A program made the translations under genes and the position numbers. A stretch of DNA of 64,000 nucleotides from Pelodera strongyloides. Lineage: Eukaryota; Nematoda; Chromadorea; Rhabditida; Rhabditidae. The notes beneath the pieces are model-generated. The model worked only from the letters and a program-made list of their open reading frames with translations. It was not told where the DNA came from and ran no database searches. The stretch is taken from NCBI GenBank assembly GCA_036852015.1, contig JAANDG010000475.1, positions 51,448 to 115,447 on the forward strand, written 5' to 3'. This document shows, piece by piece, positions 36,490 through 48,188 of this stretch. Every line of letters begins with the position of its first letter. The stretch's first letter is position 1.

Positions 36490-36955
36490 TGCAGTTAAAG
36501 GAGGAGGCTCAAAAGATCTAAGTGTACGATTTCTTCCTTCTTATCGAGAGATGATGATATCTGCCTTCAATAAACATGTCTTATGAAGCAAAAACTTTTA
36601 ATTAGAAGGAATAAATCAATATAATGCTTGGAATTTCATCAAAATTCTTTATCGTAGACTGTATGTCCCGGGGGGCATCTGACTCTTTGTATGTCTCCCG
36701 CGGGCATCTAGTAACTAGTTATAGATGCACCCTTATTTTGTTATTTTGAGTCCACCCTCGGGACACACACAATTACAAAGGCTATGGTTATGGTAAAGTA
36801 TTTTACAAAGGCTATTGTAAAGTATGATTTATTCCTTCCAATTAAAAGCGTTTGCTTATCTTATGTCATGTTTCTTGGAAGCAAATACCATCATCTGTCG
36901 ATAAGAAGGAAGAAATCGCACACTTAGGTCTCGTGGGCCTCCTCCTGTAAGTTTT
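36490..36955. repeat. Palindromic-end element, family M7 (TTAAAGGAGGAGGC termini)
   Basis: Left TTAAAGGAGGAGGCTC and right GGCCTCCTCCTG. The arms include ATTTCTTCCTTCTTATCGA and complement, and ATTAGAAGGAATAAATC and complement. The centre has CCCGGGGGGCATCT copies. Confidence 0.8.
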
Positions 36956-37470
36956 AAGTGTTAGATTCCTTTCCTTTTTTCGAAAAAACATGATGAATAA
37001 TCACCAATAACATGCATAACCAAGCACGGAAATACACTTTAAATAAATTATTTAATTTAAGAAAAAAATTAATTTAAAAAGAACGACAGTACGTTTTTAA
37101 AAACACCAGTAGAAAGCAAATATGCACGCAGTGTGCATAACAGTAAAACAGTGTGCCTATTCTGTTGCACTACAAAGTACACCGGCCTTTCGAGCGCACT
37201 ATTTTCAGCAACATTTTAGCAGGGTCCCCCAGGGTTAGCCCGGTCATCTGCACGGGTGCTGTTTTTGGCTGTGTTTGGGTATACATCACTTACCCTGAAA
37301 AATAACTAGAAACTACCGTACTTCTCTTATATTAATTTTTTAGATAAAATATAATAGTTACTTTAAAGTGCATCTCCGCGCTTTGTTCTGCAGTTTATTG
37401 GTGATTATTTACCATGTTGTTTCGATAAAGAAAGGAATTGAGAACTTAAAACTCGTGAGAATCCTCCTTT
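36945..37470. repeat. Second inverted repeat overlapping M7
   Basis: AGATTCCTTTCCTTTTTTCG with AATAATCACCAATAAC at 36963-37013 is matched by the complement at about 37393-37440, and the right end is GGATTCTC-like complement plus CCTTTAAAG. A diverged palindrome; the unpaired middle has no gene. Confidence 0.65.
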
Positions 37471-37871
37471 AAAGGGTCAGGCCTCTTTCAGGTAACACCT
37501 ATTTTTGATGACTCCATCGGATTCTCCGTTTCAAATATAGTAGGCTGAATTTTTTCCAATTTTCAGTCACAGTATTCACGCAATTACCATGGCCGGTCAT
37601 ACACAACAATCAATCGCAGTTGTCACTCCCATGCACACTGATTGGCCAATAACGAATTGCCACGCCCAATATAGCATATTGGTCAATCAGCGCGAAGGTT
37701 CGTGACAACTGCGGTTGATAGTTGTGTATGACTGACCATGGTAAATTGCTCGTAATTGCGTGAATGTTGCGTTTGAAGTTTGGAAAAAATTGCATCCTAC
37801 CATATTTGATACGGAGAATCAGTTAGTGTTATATAAAATAGGTGTTAACTGAAATGGGCCTGACCCATTAA
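37469..37871. repeat. Palindromic element, family M2 (diverged)
   Basis: TTAAAGGGTCAGGCC at the left and GGGCCTGACCCATTAA at the right, with CACGCCCAATATAGCATATT interior. Confidence 0.9.
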
Positions 37872-38523
37872 ACAAACGTATTTGTGTCCAGATTATAACA
37901 GACGAAAACAGTAATATTATATTTTTTTTAGAATTTTATAATGGAACCGACTCATATTTTGTCCTCTATTTTTATAGAATAGTTTTTTTTTCAGCCATTC
38001 TACATAAAAACGATGCCAAAAGGTTTTGCCGCAGCTGCGAAAAAAAATATTTTGCGTAGAGCAACTCCACTATTGCGCACGAAGGAGTATTGCGCGAGCT
38101 GGCGATTGGTCAGTGCATACGATACGGACAAAAATAATAAGTACATATATGAATACGGAAACGGAAACTAGACACCGGAGGAAGATCTTCTTTGGTCTCA
38201 CTCAAAAGAACCACTGAAGTATAGGGCAATTTGTTTTTTTTTTCTTTTTTACATCAAAAAATGATGAAATTGCATTTTTGGTAATATTCCAGTTTAGTAT
38301 GCTACTCATACAATAAAATAATCCAGAAACTTCAGGTTGCCCCTGCCTTCCTTGAATATTGGGAGAGATTTCATAGTGATCGAGATACATGCATGGTAAT
38401 TTAATGATCCATACACATACTGTAGCGCGAGTAATGGAACCGGGCTTTTTCCCCGTAATGCAAAAAAAAAATAGAGTAATTAATAGAGTAGAAGAATTTA
38501 ATTTGTGAGGAAAACTGGAAAAG

Positions 38524-38674
38524 TTTAAAGCGAAATACCGGCCGGTTTTTTTGAAACACATCGAGTAGACCATCATCCTTGTGCAGCTTACGCAAAGGAA
38601 TATACATTAAAAATAATCAAATAATTTAGTTGTCCATGAAGCGTTTCAAAATCCGGCAGGTATTTCGCTTTAAA
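38524..38674. repeat. Palindromic element, family M1
   Basis: TTTAAAGCGAAATACCGGCCGG to GGCAGGTATTTCGCTTTAAA. Its right TTTAAA is shared with the M8 element that follows. Confidence 0.9.
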
Positions 38675-39096
38675 GGGACGGGCCCATCAAAATAAACCTA
38701 TATTTAGCATGTTTTTATCATGTGTATAAATGGGATGTATTAATATATGTACACTCAATTTCGGCTAGATCCCGCTGAAATTTTTCGGTGTCGATACTCG
38801 GAGAACCATACCGTAGAAGAACAACAATTGTACCCTTATTTCTTTATCATGTGACTCGAGGGTCTATCTCTTGCTGTGTCCGAGAGTATATGTATATATA
38901 CATCCATATCCCCCCGGGACACGCGGTAAGGAAAGGGTGCAATTGTTGTTCGTCTACGGTATGGTTCTCCGGTTATCGACAGAGAAAAATTTCCGCGGGA
39001 TAGTCTAGCCGAAATTTAGTGTACATAAATCATAATAATCCCCCTTTATACAAATTATAAAATCAGGCTAAATATATGCCTATTTTGATAGGCCCG
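38671..39096. repeat. Palindromic element, family M8 (TTTAAAGGGACGGGCCC termini)
   Basis: The left end TTTAAAGGGACGGGCCCATC pairs with GATAGGCCCGT at about 39095. The inner arms ACGGTATGGTTCTCC/GGAGAACCATACCGT match. The element ends about 40 bases before exon 39136. Confidence 0.88.
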
Positions 39097-39135
39097 TATA
39101 TTGTCTGGTTGAAAGCACGTGAAAAAATGTTGCAG

Positions 39136-39309
39136 AAAATGGTGGAGTTTATCAAACGCTGCAGTGTATTTCGGCAAATTCGTGAATTGTATACAGCAAA
39201 ACAGCTCGAAAAGCTTTGCCTTGATGAAGATGGATGTTATAATGCCATGGATTATTATGATGACGATCTCCCATATTGTGTGAAATACACGGCAATTGAT
39301 GAATTTAAG
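39136..39309 (+). CDS. Cysteine-rich exon, probably of gene B
   Basis: Between acceptor AATGTTGCAG and donor AAG|GTTAGT lies a 58-codon phase-0 exon: KMVEFIKRCSVFRQIREL at the start, then LEKLCLDEDGCYNAMDYYDD and LPYCVKYTA. Gene A has an exon (51931-52106) with the same incoming phase and 58 complete codons. Their first and last cysteines are spaced almost equally (38 and 39 residues), as in IKEAC...NHLCRY against FIKRC...LPYCVKY. I infer the matching exon of a gene A relative. Joined to the short form of exon 31452-31620 the frame is kept. The nearby transposon insertions make loss of intermediate exons possible. Confidence 0.5.
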
Positions 39310-39794
39310 GTTAGTTTGAAGGGACGGATCCACGAAACTGAGCCTATATTTATTATATTTCTTAAGAGAACCGCATTGTAAAACAGCGTTGACAGATTTC
39401 ACAGAGGTGTATCTTTTTGCAAATTAGTTTGTAGATATTGAACTAACCAAGGCTAAGATAAAGAAAAGGAAAATATGTAGGAACCGATTATAGCTGGTTT
39501 ATCCTCGTTTAGAATTCGTCCGTTGGATCGTGGCATAACAGTGTTATCAACTACTGCAGACTGACAGCAATGGTCCCTGGAATAAAAGAAACAAAATATG
39601 ATATGACAATCCTTCGAGAAAAGGGGAGAACAAAGGAAAAGTTGAGGGATATGTGTCTCTACCTGAGGTATCAATGTTTTTTGATAGGTTGAGAGGAGAG
39701 GCGCGCGAAAAGGAATGGAGAAATTTTCATGCAGTTTTTTTTTGGGGAGGGGGGTGGGCGGGTGCAGACTCACAAGGATAAATATGGCGATATC

Positions 39795-40865
39795 GATGTC
39801 CCACGCCACAAACTGCAACGCTACATGATAAAGTACATAGAAAAGAAGGTCAGAAAACAATAACGCTTTCTAATTTTATTTTATTTTAAAGAGGAGTTTT
39901 AGCCCATAACCTCAAAGTTTGTCTTATGCTCCATCCCAGGCCATTGTCACATACTGCCAGTAAACCTGAATCGGTCATCTGGTAGTGTAGTGTAACAGGT
40001 AAGTGAGTTTTTCAATTTTTTCATGAAATCACTGGTGTCCATGGCCCATGGGCATTGGGGAAATATCAGTCGAAAATTAAATGATGGAAAAGGAACAACA
40101 AAATGACTATGAAGCTAATTTCCAGTTAAAGAACTGTAGAAGATTGAAAATTATGTATATTTTTTTATACATAAATGACTTATTGGGGTTTCGATTAATT
40201 GCTTCTGATGATCATGAAAGAAACTATGTAAGTGACCTTCAGCAGATTCTCCGTAGAATTCGACAGGCTTCCTCTCCTTTAAGATGACACACACTGCCAT
40301 AAACCGACAGAGAACGACACGCAACCGTGAATACTATACCTCCTTCGCCAAGTTAGGTTAGGAGCACGTCAGGATGCCCGCTATAATTATCCGTTTATAT
40401 TTTTGTTTCAAATTTTATTGTATAATGTGTGCCGTTCTGTAGCAGCGTGTGTCATATTGAAGGAGAGGAAGTCTATCGAATTCTACGGGGAATCTGTTGA
40501 AGGTCACACGCATAGTTTCTTTCATGAACTCCAAGTCGATCTCTGAAACTGTGAAAATTATGCTTCATATTTTGTTGTTCTTTTCCATCATTTAATTTTC
40601 GACTGATATTTCGCCCATGTGCATCAGTGTTTTCGTGATAAAATTGGAAAAAATCACTTACCTGTTACAATACACCACCGGATGAACGATTCAGGCTTCC
40701 TGGCAGTGTGTGACAATGTCCTGGAATGGAGCTAACCAAACTATGAGGGGGCCCAAACTCCTTTTTAAAATACAAAAAAAAAATAGAAAAGTATTATTTT
40801 ACTCGGAGTTTCTTTTCAATGTACTTTATCATGCAGCATTGCAGTTTGTGGCGTGCATTTGTTAT
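39795..40865. repeat. Large palindromic element, family M9
   Basis: Nested arms: CACGCCACAAACTGCAACG (39801) with CATTGCAGTTTGTGGCGTG (40838), ATGGAAAAGGAACAACAAAA with TTTTGTTGTTCTTTTCCAT, and GACCTTCAGCAGATTCTCCG with its near complement at about 40483. It is over 1 kb and non-coding. Confidence 0.85.
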
Positions 40866-40977
40866 ATACCTTATTGCTAGTGAACCAGGAAGATATTGAC
40901 AAATAGTGTGCACAGAATTCACTATTATTCATGCAAGATGACTATTTGTACTTATATTTTTGTCAACGATTCTACTT

Positions 40978-42306
40978 AAAGGGATGGGGTCACTTCAAAT
41001 CACCCCTTTGTTTATTTTTGATATGTGCAGTTCACAAAAAAATCCACAATCAGTACAAAACGTTTAAAAAATAAGGCACCCAGAGGCTGTTGATATTGGA
41101 TAGGCAATATGAATCACCGTTCTATTCGACAGCTGGTGCACAGTAGCCGGTAGGAAAATAGCAGAGAACCAACGACTGAGAAAAATGTTGAGATAACAAC
41201 AAAGTGAGAGGGCTATTTCTTTCCCTACCTCTCCTTGCCTATAGCGTTATTTTTCTTCCGGCTACTGTGCACCAGCTGTCGAATTGAAGGGGATTCATAT
41301 CGAGTCTATCCAATATCAGCAGACTGCAAACTCTGAGATCCTTAAAGCGAAATACCACCCGGTTTGGGATTTTTTCACCAAAAATAGTTTGAAAAAAGTT
41401 ATAAACGAAAATAAACATAAAAATACAAACAAATAAGTGCATCTTGTATAAAAATGTTCTCAAACAACCATTTTTTGCGATTTTGTATGGGAAAATTCGC
41501 TTCCGGCGATTTGCCGATTTTAATACTAGCACGGCCCCGGAAAAATCGAGGGATGGCCTTTTCAAATGATCACACACTCCGAAGCATCCAAATGACGAAA
41601 TGTTGACAAAATATTTTGAATTTGGCTAGTAAAAGTCCAAAAATGCACATTTTGAAAACGGCTGTAAACGCACGGTTGTTTACCCCTCCCCTTTTCGTAT
41701 TTTTTTGTTGAGACCGACCGCTAATTCGCTTTAAAGTTTTAAAGGGATAAGTTCACCTCGAATTGCCCCTTTTTTGTAATTTATGTTGATAGTATGACCT
41801 ATGACAGTCAAAATGCGAAAATTGCAGTAAATTTCCTTTGCTCCCCGTAGTAGGAGAGATTGCTCAAAAAGCTAAACTACCTCGAATTTATAAAACAATT
41901 GAGGTACCGCAGCCGTGGTAAGTGGGAAATAGCGTAGCAGGGCTGGAGACGCTAAAAGATACAGGGCCCTTTTATCATCCTCTGTCTATCACAACAATAT
42001 CTGCACCTCCAACCCTGTCACGCTAGTTCCCCTTTAGCTAGGCTGCGGTACCTCAATTGGTTTATAAATTCGAGGTAGTTTAGCTTTTTGAGCAAGCTCT
42101 CCTACCTCGGGGAGAAAAGGTAATTTTATATAATTTTCGCATTGTGAAGGTTTTCGGCCATACTATCAATAGAAAGCATTCAAAAAGGTGCAAATCCTAG
42201 TGAACCTATCCCTTTAATTTGGAAACTTTTTGTACTGATTGGTATTTTTAGTTGGTGAACTACACATATCAATCAAACAAAGGGGTGATTTGAAGTGACC
42301 CCCATC
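40978..42306. repeat. Palindromic element split by three nested elements
   Basis: The outer arms TTAAAGGGATGGGGTCACTT (40978) and AAGTGACCCCCATCCCG (42293) enclose three further units. These are an inverted repeat at 41098-41340 (GCACAGTAGCCGG and complement), an M1-like element at 41342-41736, and an M3 copy at 41743-42217. The nesting order shows successive insertion. Confidence 0.85.
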
Positions 42307-42592
42307 CCGTTTCATGCCAATAGCACAATGGCCAATATAAAAATTGCCACGCCCAATACAGCATATTGGACTGGAGAACGAGCGCTGATGGGCGTGACTA
42401 TTGCGATAGATTCCTGGGTAACGCTGGATATGGGAAATTGCTGAATACTGCGCGGATTTTGCGTCTAGAAACTGGAAAAAGTTGCATTCTACTATGTTTG
42501 AGACGGAGAAACAGATGGAGTCATCAAAAATAGGGGTTACCTGAACCTGGAGCGCGGATGACCTTTTAATGCGCCTGGCCCTTTAGCCGTCA
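42306..42592. repeat. Right half of a diverged M2 element
   Basis: Contains GCCACGCCCAATACAGCATA, TTGCTGAATACTGCG and TCATCAAAAATAGGGGTTAC in M2 order and ends GCCTGGCCCTTTAG. The left half is missing, cut by the element at 40978-42306. Confidence 0.75.
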
Positions 42593-42658
42593 GCCTAATA
42601 TTTAATGTTAGGTACCGCGTTCTACAATGTATGCTGTATGCACATCATATGCATTTAG

Positions 42659-42824
42659 GTACCGCCTTCTACCAGAGGAAGGTAAAGAACAACCAATACC
42701 TGATACATCTGACTACGAGTATGAAACATTTGACGATGTACAAACCACGCCAGATTACGAAAGTGGAGCACCAAAATTAGCCCTATCAGTCTATTGGAAC
42801 CTCCTTTACTTGCTAATGTTATAA
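42659..42824 (+). CDS. Candidate last exon with GPI-anchor-like C-terminus, perhaps of gene B
   Basis: After acceptor GCATTTAG the frame reads YRLLPEEGKEQPIPDTSDYE, then a Tyr/Asp/Thr-rich stretch and ESGAPKLALSVYWNLLYLLML before TAA at 42822. A small-residue site (SGA) followed by a hydrophobic end with no charged tail is the pattern of a GPI-attachment signal. The acceptor needs incoming phase 2, whereas exon 39136-39309 leaves in phase 0. So an exon is missing, another acceptor is used, or this belongs to a different gene. A duplicated TTAGGTACCGC word lies 48 bases upstream. Confidence 0.42.
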
Positions 42825-43049
42825 GTACTAGGATGTGCCTAATTAGCTTTCTCATAACAATAACAGTAAAATGATATACTAGTAAACATTGAGTCCTTAT
42901 TGCATCGAAAATCCAAAAAAAATGTCATTGTTTTAGTTAATAAATTTGCGGTATTCAAGAAGACTTCAAATATGCAAAGCTAGAACAATACTGTCACATT
43001 TACATTCCATTATTTGTTTATTCCAGTCGTTATATGGCTCTGTGGACTA

Positions 43050-43455
43050 GCCTTTAAAGGGAACGTCAACCCGGTTTTGCACGCTGGGCTAAAAAAACTT
43101 ACGTTTTGAAGGTAAGGAAAGTGAAAATAAAAATAAACAAAAACTTTTTGAAACGAAGAAAAACAATTTCAAACCCCTCTGAAAAATTCCTTGAACATGG
43201 GATTCGGGTCTTGTGTATAGAGCTAACAATAAGCCAAATCGATGTACACGGGACCGTCTGAATTACCGGGCCGCCGCAACGCACCCTTTGCGGGCGTTGC
43301 GGCGGCGTTTGTTCTCGTTTATGACAAACTTTCAAATATTTTATTCTGCCGCCATTTTGTGGGTATACCGTATTGTGCGCCTTACGAGATTTACTTAATC
43401 TGCGCCCAGTAGGAGATGCGTTCTGCGCAGAATCCCCTTTGACGTTCCCTTAAAA
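43050..43455. repeat. Palindromic-end element, family M10
   Basis: CTTTAAAGGGAACGTCAACCCGG to TGACGTTCCCTTAAA; second copy of the 27460 element. Confidence 0.88.
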
Positions 43456-44423
43456 CGTTTTTTGTATCGTCACAAGTAGAAGTTATGCTACATATGTGTT
43501 TTATCCTTGTTCGGATGCGAATTGATGTAAATAATAAATATCAATCATACTAAGGATCGTAAAAAAATCAGGCAAGAATGCACATGAAAAAAGAACCTAT
43601 GGCTACCCGTCCCTAAAACTGTCTGTTGTCTGTATTGTATACATTCTCGCGGAGTTCCAAAATACTGTACATTTGAAGCACAAACAGGAAAATTTTTGCC
43701 GTACTTCATACATTGAAATCCCAATATGTATAACCAGACGGCTATCGCCCACTGGGAACGATGAGTTGCGCGCCGCACCATTTCGGGACACAAAATGCGC
43801 ACCGCAAAGAAATGGGAAACAAAACGCGCGCCGAATGGAAATGGGGCGCAAAATGCGCGCCGATCCGGTGCAGGAAACATTTTTCTTGGTTCGGCGCGCA
43901 AGTTGCGCCCCGCACCGTTTTCGCACCTTTTCTGCGACGTTTTGGGGTGTTTCCCGCAACAGTTTGGGTGTGTTTCCCGCACCAAAACGGCAATTAGAGA
44001 CGGTGAAACAACTTTTTCCGCAACTACTCCGCATAAGCGTTATGATACGTTATCACCCTGTTTTACTCTTTTGTTTATCCCTACGGTTATTCTTAGTGGC
44101 TTTCTTTTCTTTTCTTTGATTTTCCATTTACAGTATTATCACCGTTTCTCAACTAAAAGAATCATGCAACTGGAGATAAATTATTATTATTAACTACCCC
44201 GCCGTATGTACATCACACCCCCATGAATTGTATATAACAAACCGATCAATTGGATATCACGATCCGGTGCGGGAAACACCTTTCTTGGTTCGGCGCGCAA
44301 GTTGCGCCCCGCACCCGCACCATTTCCGCACCTTTTCGGCAACGTTTTTGAAAGTGCTCGAAGGTTCTACCGTAACTGCAGTTGATGTACCTATATTTTT
44401 CCGCAAGTACAGGTCTCACGTGT

Positions 44424-44500
44424 GATGTGTGTCCTAGTGATCGAAGGCGCTGTTAAAGAAAGCATCTAACAAGGGTGTAGGTTCGATTCCAACACGCTGC
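44424..44500 (+). pseudogene. tRNA-like sequence (Leu/Ser type), degenerate
   Basis: CCTAGTGATCGAAGGCGC resembles an A box/D arm, and GGTTCGATTCC is a perfect B box. The 3' end ACACGCTGC could pair partly with the 5' side. The anticodon stem is not well formed. A better A-box copy, GATCGAGTGGTCTAAGGCGC, lies inverted in the right arm at about 46753-46785. Probably a SINE-type or captured tRNA fragment. Confidence 0.5.
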
Positions 44501-44984
44501 TTCCTTTTTTGCAGTTGCTACTTATCCCGCACCGTTTCCGCACCTTTTCAACGTTTTGGGGGTGTTTCCCGCAACATTTTGGGGTGTTTCCCGCAACATT
44601 TTGGGGTGTTTCCCGCGCCAAAACGGCGACCAGAGACCGTGCGAAGACCTTTTTCCGCGCGCATCAAATTCTTTTGCGGGAAACACTTCCAAACTGTTGC
44701 GTCGCGCAACTATTGAGTTTCGTTGCACCATCGGTGCATCACAAACCCATGAATTGTATATAAGAAACCGACCAATTGGATATCCACTGAGAACCGATGA
44801 GTTGCGCGCCGCACCATTTCGGGACAAAATGCGCCCGGCAAAGAAATGGGAAACAAAATGCGCGCCGAATAGAAATGGGGATACACTTTTCTTGGTCCGG
44901 TGCGCAAGTGACGCAAGTTGCGCCCCGCCCCATTTCCGCACCTTTTCGGAAACCCTACCATCTGTTCATCACAACCCCATGAAT

Positions 44985-46520
44985 TATATATAACAAACCG
45001 ACCAATTGAATAACACTACCCCACCAGTTATATACATCGCAACCCTGTAAATAGGATATCACTACCCCCACCATTTGGTATCACTACCCCACCAATTGGC
45101 TATCACTACCCCACTCGGATATAACGACCCCACCATATGTACATCACAACCCCATAAATAACAAACCACCAGCTGGATCTCACTAACCACCAGTTATACA
45201 TCACAACCCCGTGAATAGGATATCACTACCCCCCCATTTGGTACCACTACCCCACCAATTGCTATCACTACCCCACTCGGATATAACGACCCCACCATCT
45301 GCACATCACAACCCATCATATATAAAAAACGACCAAATGGATACCACTACAACCACCATTTGGTATCACTACTCCACCAATCGGATAGAACTACCCCACC
45401 ATCTGCACATCACAACCACGTGAATTGTAAATAACAAACCGACCAACTGGATATCACTACCCAACCAGTTACACACCACAACCCCATGAATAGGATATCA
45501 CCACTACCCCCACCATTCGGATATCACTACCCCACCAATTGGATATCACTACCCCACTCGGATATAACGACCCCACCATCTGCACATCACAACCCATCAT
45601 ACATAAAAAACGACCAAATGGATATCACTACAACCACCATTTGGTATCACTACCCCACCAATCGGATAGAACATAGAACTACCCCACCATCTGCACATCA
45701 CAACCACATGAATTGTAAATAACAAGCCGACCAGCTGGATATCACTAACCACCAGTTATACATCACAACCCCGTGAATAGGATATCACTACCACACCAGT
45801 TATATACATCGCAACCCTGTGAATAGGATATCACTACCCCCACCATTTGGTATCACTACCCCACCAATTGGCTATCACTACCCCACCAATCGGATATAAC
45901 TACCCCACCATATGTACATCACAACCCCATATATAACAAACCAAAACTGGATATCACTAACCACCAGTTATACATCACACCCCGTGAATAGGATATCACT
46001 ACCCCCCATTTGGTACCACTACCCCACCAATTGCCTATCACTACCCCACTCGGATATAACGACCCCACCATATGCACATCACAACCCATCATATATAAAA
46101 AACGACCAAATGGATATCACTACAACCACCATTTGGTATCACTACTCCACCAATCGGATAGAACTACCCCACCATCTGCACATCACAACCACATGAATTG
46201 TAAATAACAAACCGACCAATTGGATATCACTAACCACCAGTTATACATCACAACCCCGTGAATAGGATATCACCACCCCCACCATTTGGTACCACTACCC
46301 CACCAATCGGATAGAACATAGAACTACCCCACCATCTGCACATCACAACCACATGAATTGTAAATAACAAACCGACCAACTGGATGTCACTACCCAACCA
46401 GTTACACACCACAACCCCATGAATAGGATATCACCACTACCCCCACCATTCGGATATCACTACCCCACCAATTGGATATCACAAACCCTCCTATTACCGC
46501 CCCAACAATTGGATATCACT
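44985..46520. repeat. Minisatellite with higher-order structure
   Basis: Units like GGATATCACTACCCCACCAA, each ending in a CCANNTGG-type word, repeat every 22-27 bases. Blocks of about 250-290 bases (starting near 45190, 45480, 45740, 45965, 46235) recur with high identity and include CATCTGCACATCACAACC. A weaker continuation runs from 47090 to 47400. Open frames rich in HYPTN are artefacts. Confidence 0.92.
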
Positions 46521-47804
46521 ACCCAGGAATTGTTATCACAATGAAACTCAAAATGGTTGCTCGCGGCAACAGTCTGGGGGTGTTTCCCACAAACGAATTT
46601 GATGCGCGCGGAAATTTTTTTACGGACCCTGGTTGCCGTTTTGGGGCGAGAAACACCCCCGAACTGCTGCTGCAAACACCACCAAACCGTTGCCAAACAG
46701 GCGCGGGAATCGATGCAGTGTTCGATTCGAAGATACACGGATACTTTCTCTAACAGCGCCTTAGACCACTCGATCACACACCACATGTGAGACATGTTCG
46801 TGAGGAAAAATATTAGTACTGCATCTGGATTACAGCAGATCCTCCGAGCGCTTTCGAAAACGTTGCCGAAAAGGTGTGGAGATGGTGAGGGGTGCAACTT
46901 GCGCGCCGATCCAAGAAAAGTGATTCCCGCACCGGATCGGCGCGCATTTTGCCCCCGTTTCCAGTCGGCGCGCATTTTGCCCCCGTTTCCATTCGGCGCG
47001 CATTTGCGTCCCATTTCTTCGCGGCGCGCATTTTGCGTCTTGAAATGGTGCGGGGGCAAACTCATAGGTTAGGTTCTGAGTGCACAAAACCACCAATTGA
47101 TATAACAAGACAAATTACCACCCCCACAAATTCTATATCACCCCACCAATTGGATATCACACTTACCAAATACAACCTCCAATTGGCACCAATTGGATAT
47201 CACTAACCACCAGTTGAACAGTGTATGTCAGTATATCCCCGCGAAGTGTATATCACCCTACTACCCTACCAATTGGCTAGCACACTCAAAAAATACAACC
47301 ACCAACAATTGGATATCAGATATCACTAACCACCAGTTGACCAGCTGTATATCACAACCCCACGAATTGGATTTCAATTTCAGTGCCAACTAGATATCAG
47401 CGAAACCTCTGTAAGGGTCTGCAGATGGTAGTATTGTGTAACAAGGTTGGTCGAATATGGATGGGGTATGGAGCAGTAGTTGGAAGGAAAACGGGGGGGG
47501 GGGTATTCCCCCAACTTGGCTTTTCTATTTCACAATTATGTTTTACCCGAGTACATAAAGAATTAAGAAAAACAATTGCTGTTAAGTTGAATATATTACT
47601 TATAAATATTACGTTGTGTTGGTGTTGGAAATCGCCACTCTTCTAAGGCGTGAAACATATCCTACTGATCGGTTTTGCGCGTAATCGGTGCGAAATTAGC
47701 ATAGCACAATAATAATTAGCATACCAACAAATGCAAATTTAAACATACACAAGAAAAGAAACATGCAGTGTTCATTATATTCTCACAACTTCCCTTCTTT
47801 CTTA

Positions 47805-48092
47805 TGGCCTGTCCATGTATGCGGCTGGCACTTGCGAAAAGGACAAATGCCTGCCCATGTTCGAGTCAATGTAAATGACAAGGTCCCGCAGCGATTTTGA
47901 AAATCTAGTACGGATCTATTTCAAATAGTTCAAATAGTGCAGATCTGATACACTTTTGTTGCAGGACCACGCCAAATGCGTTATTCGGCATTCGCACGGG
48001 TTACGGTAGACATTTGACATTCATGGCCTGAACATGGACGCGCATTTGTCATTTTCGCAAGTCCGAATCGCATACATGGACAGGTCATTAGT
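47805..48092. repeat. Palindromic element, family M11
   Basis: GGCCTGTCCATGTATGCGG to CGCATACATGGACAGGTC, about 100 bases upstream of gene A. Confidence 0.9.
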
Positions 48093-48180
48093 TGTTCCTT
48101 GCTCCTATTATCAGCTCGATTACACTGTATCCTCTCTTCACAAATAGCTTTTAAGTGTATTTATGTCAAGTCAAGATAAA

Positions 48181-48188
48181 TATTTCAG
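48181..48188 (+). promoter_or_regulatory. Splice acceptor directly before the gene A ATG
   Basis: TATTTCAG|ATG, as for the BED gene at 17565. It fits spliced-leader addition or a 5'-leader intron. Confidence 0.55.

Larger units (their letters stand above)
43740..47075. mobile_element. Composite foldback element with minisatellite core
   Basis: Left arm modules (43740-44010, 44240-44480, 44509-44760, 44790-44960) carry GC-rich words such as AAATGCGCGCCGAATGGAAA, CCTTTTCGGCAACGTTTT and GGTGTTTCCCGCAACATTTT. They are matched by complements at 46555-47060. Between the arms lies the array at 44985-46520. The arms contain tRNA-like sequence. Numerous 60-200 codon open frames here are mutually overlapping by-products of the GC-rich repeats, and no transposase is recognisable. 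Confidence 0.75.

Noticed and set aside
39453..39860. 135-codon minus open frame
   Set aside because: Runs into the arm of the M9 palindrome; no start or splice support.
44985..46520. CRISPR array
   Set aside because: Repeats of 22-27 bases are contiguous and variable with higher-order blocks, not identical repeats with unique spacers. The genome is eukaryotic.
43545..47206. Many 60-200 codon open frames on both strands
   Set aside because: They overlap one another in several frames and are produced by GC-rich arm repeats and the minisatellite.
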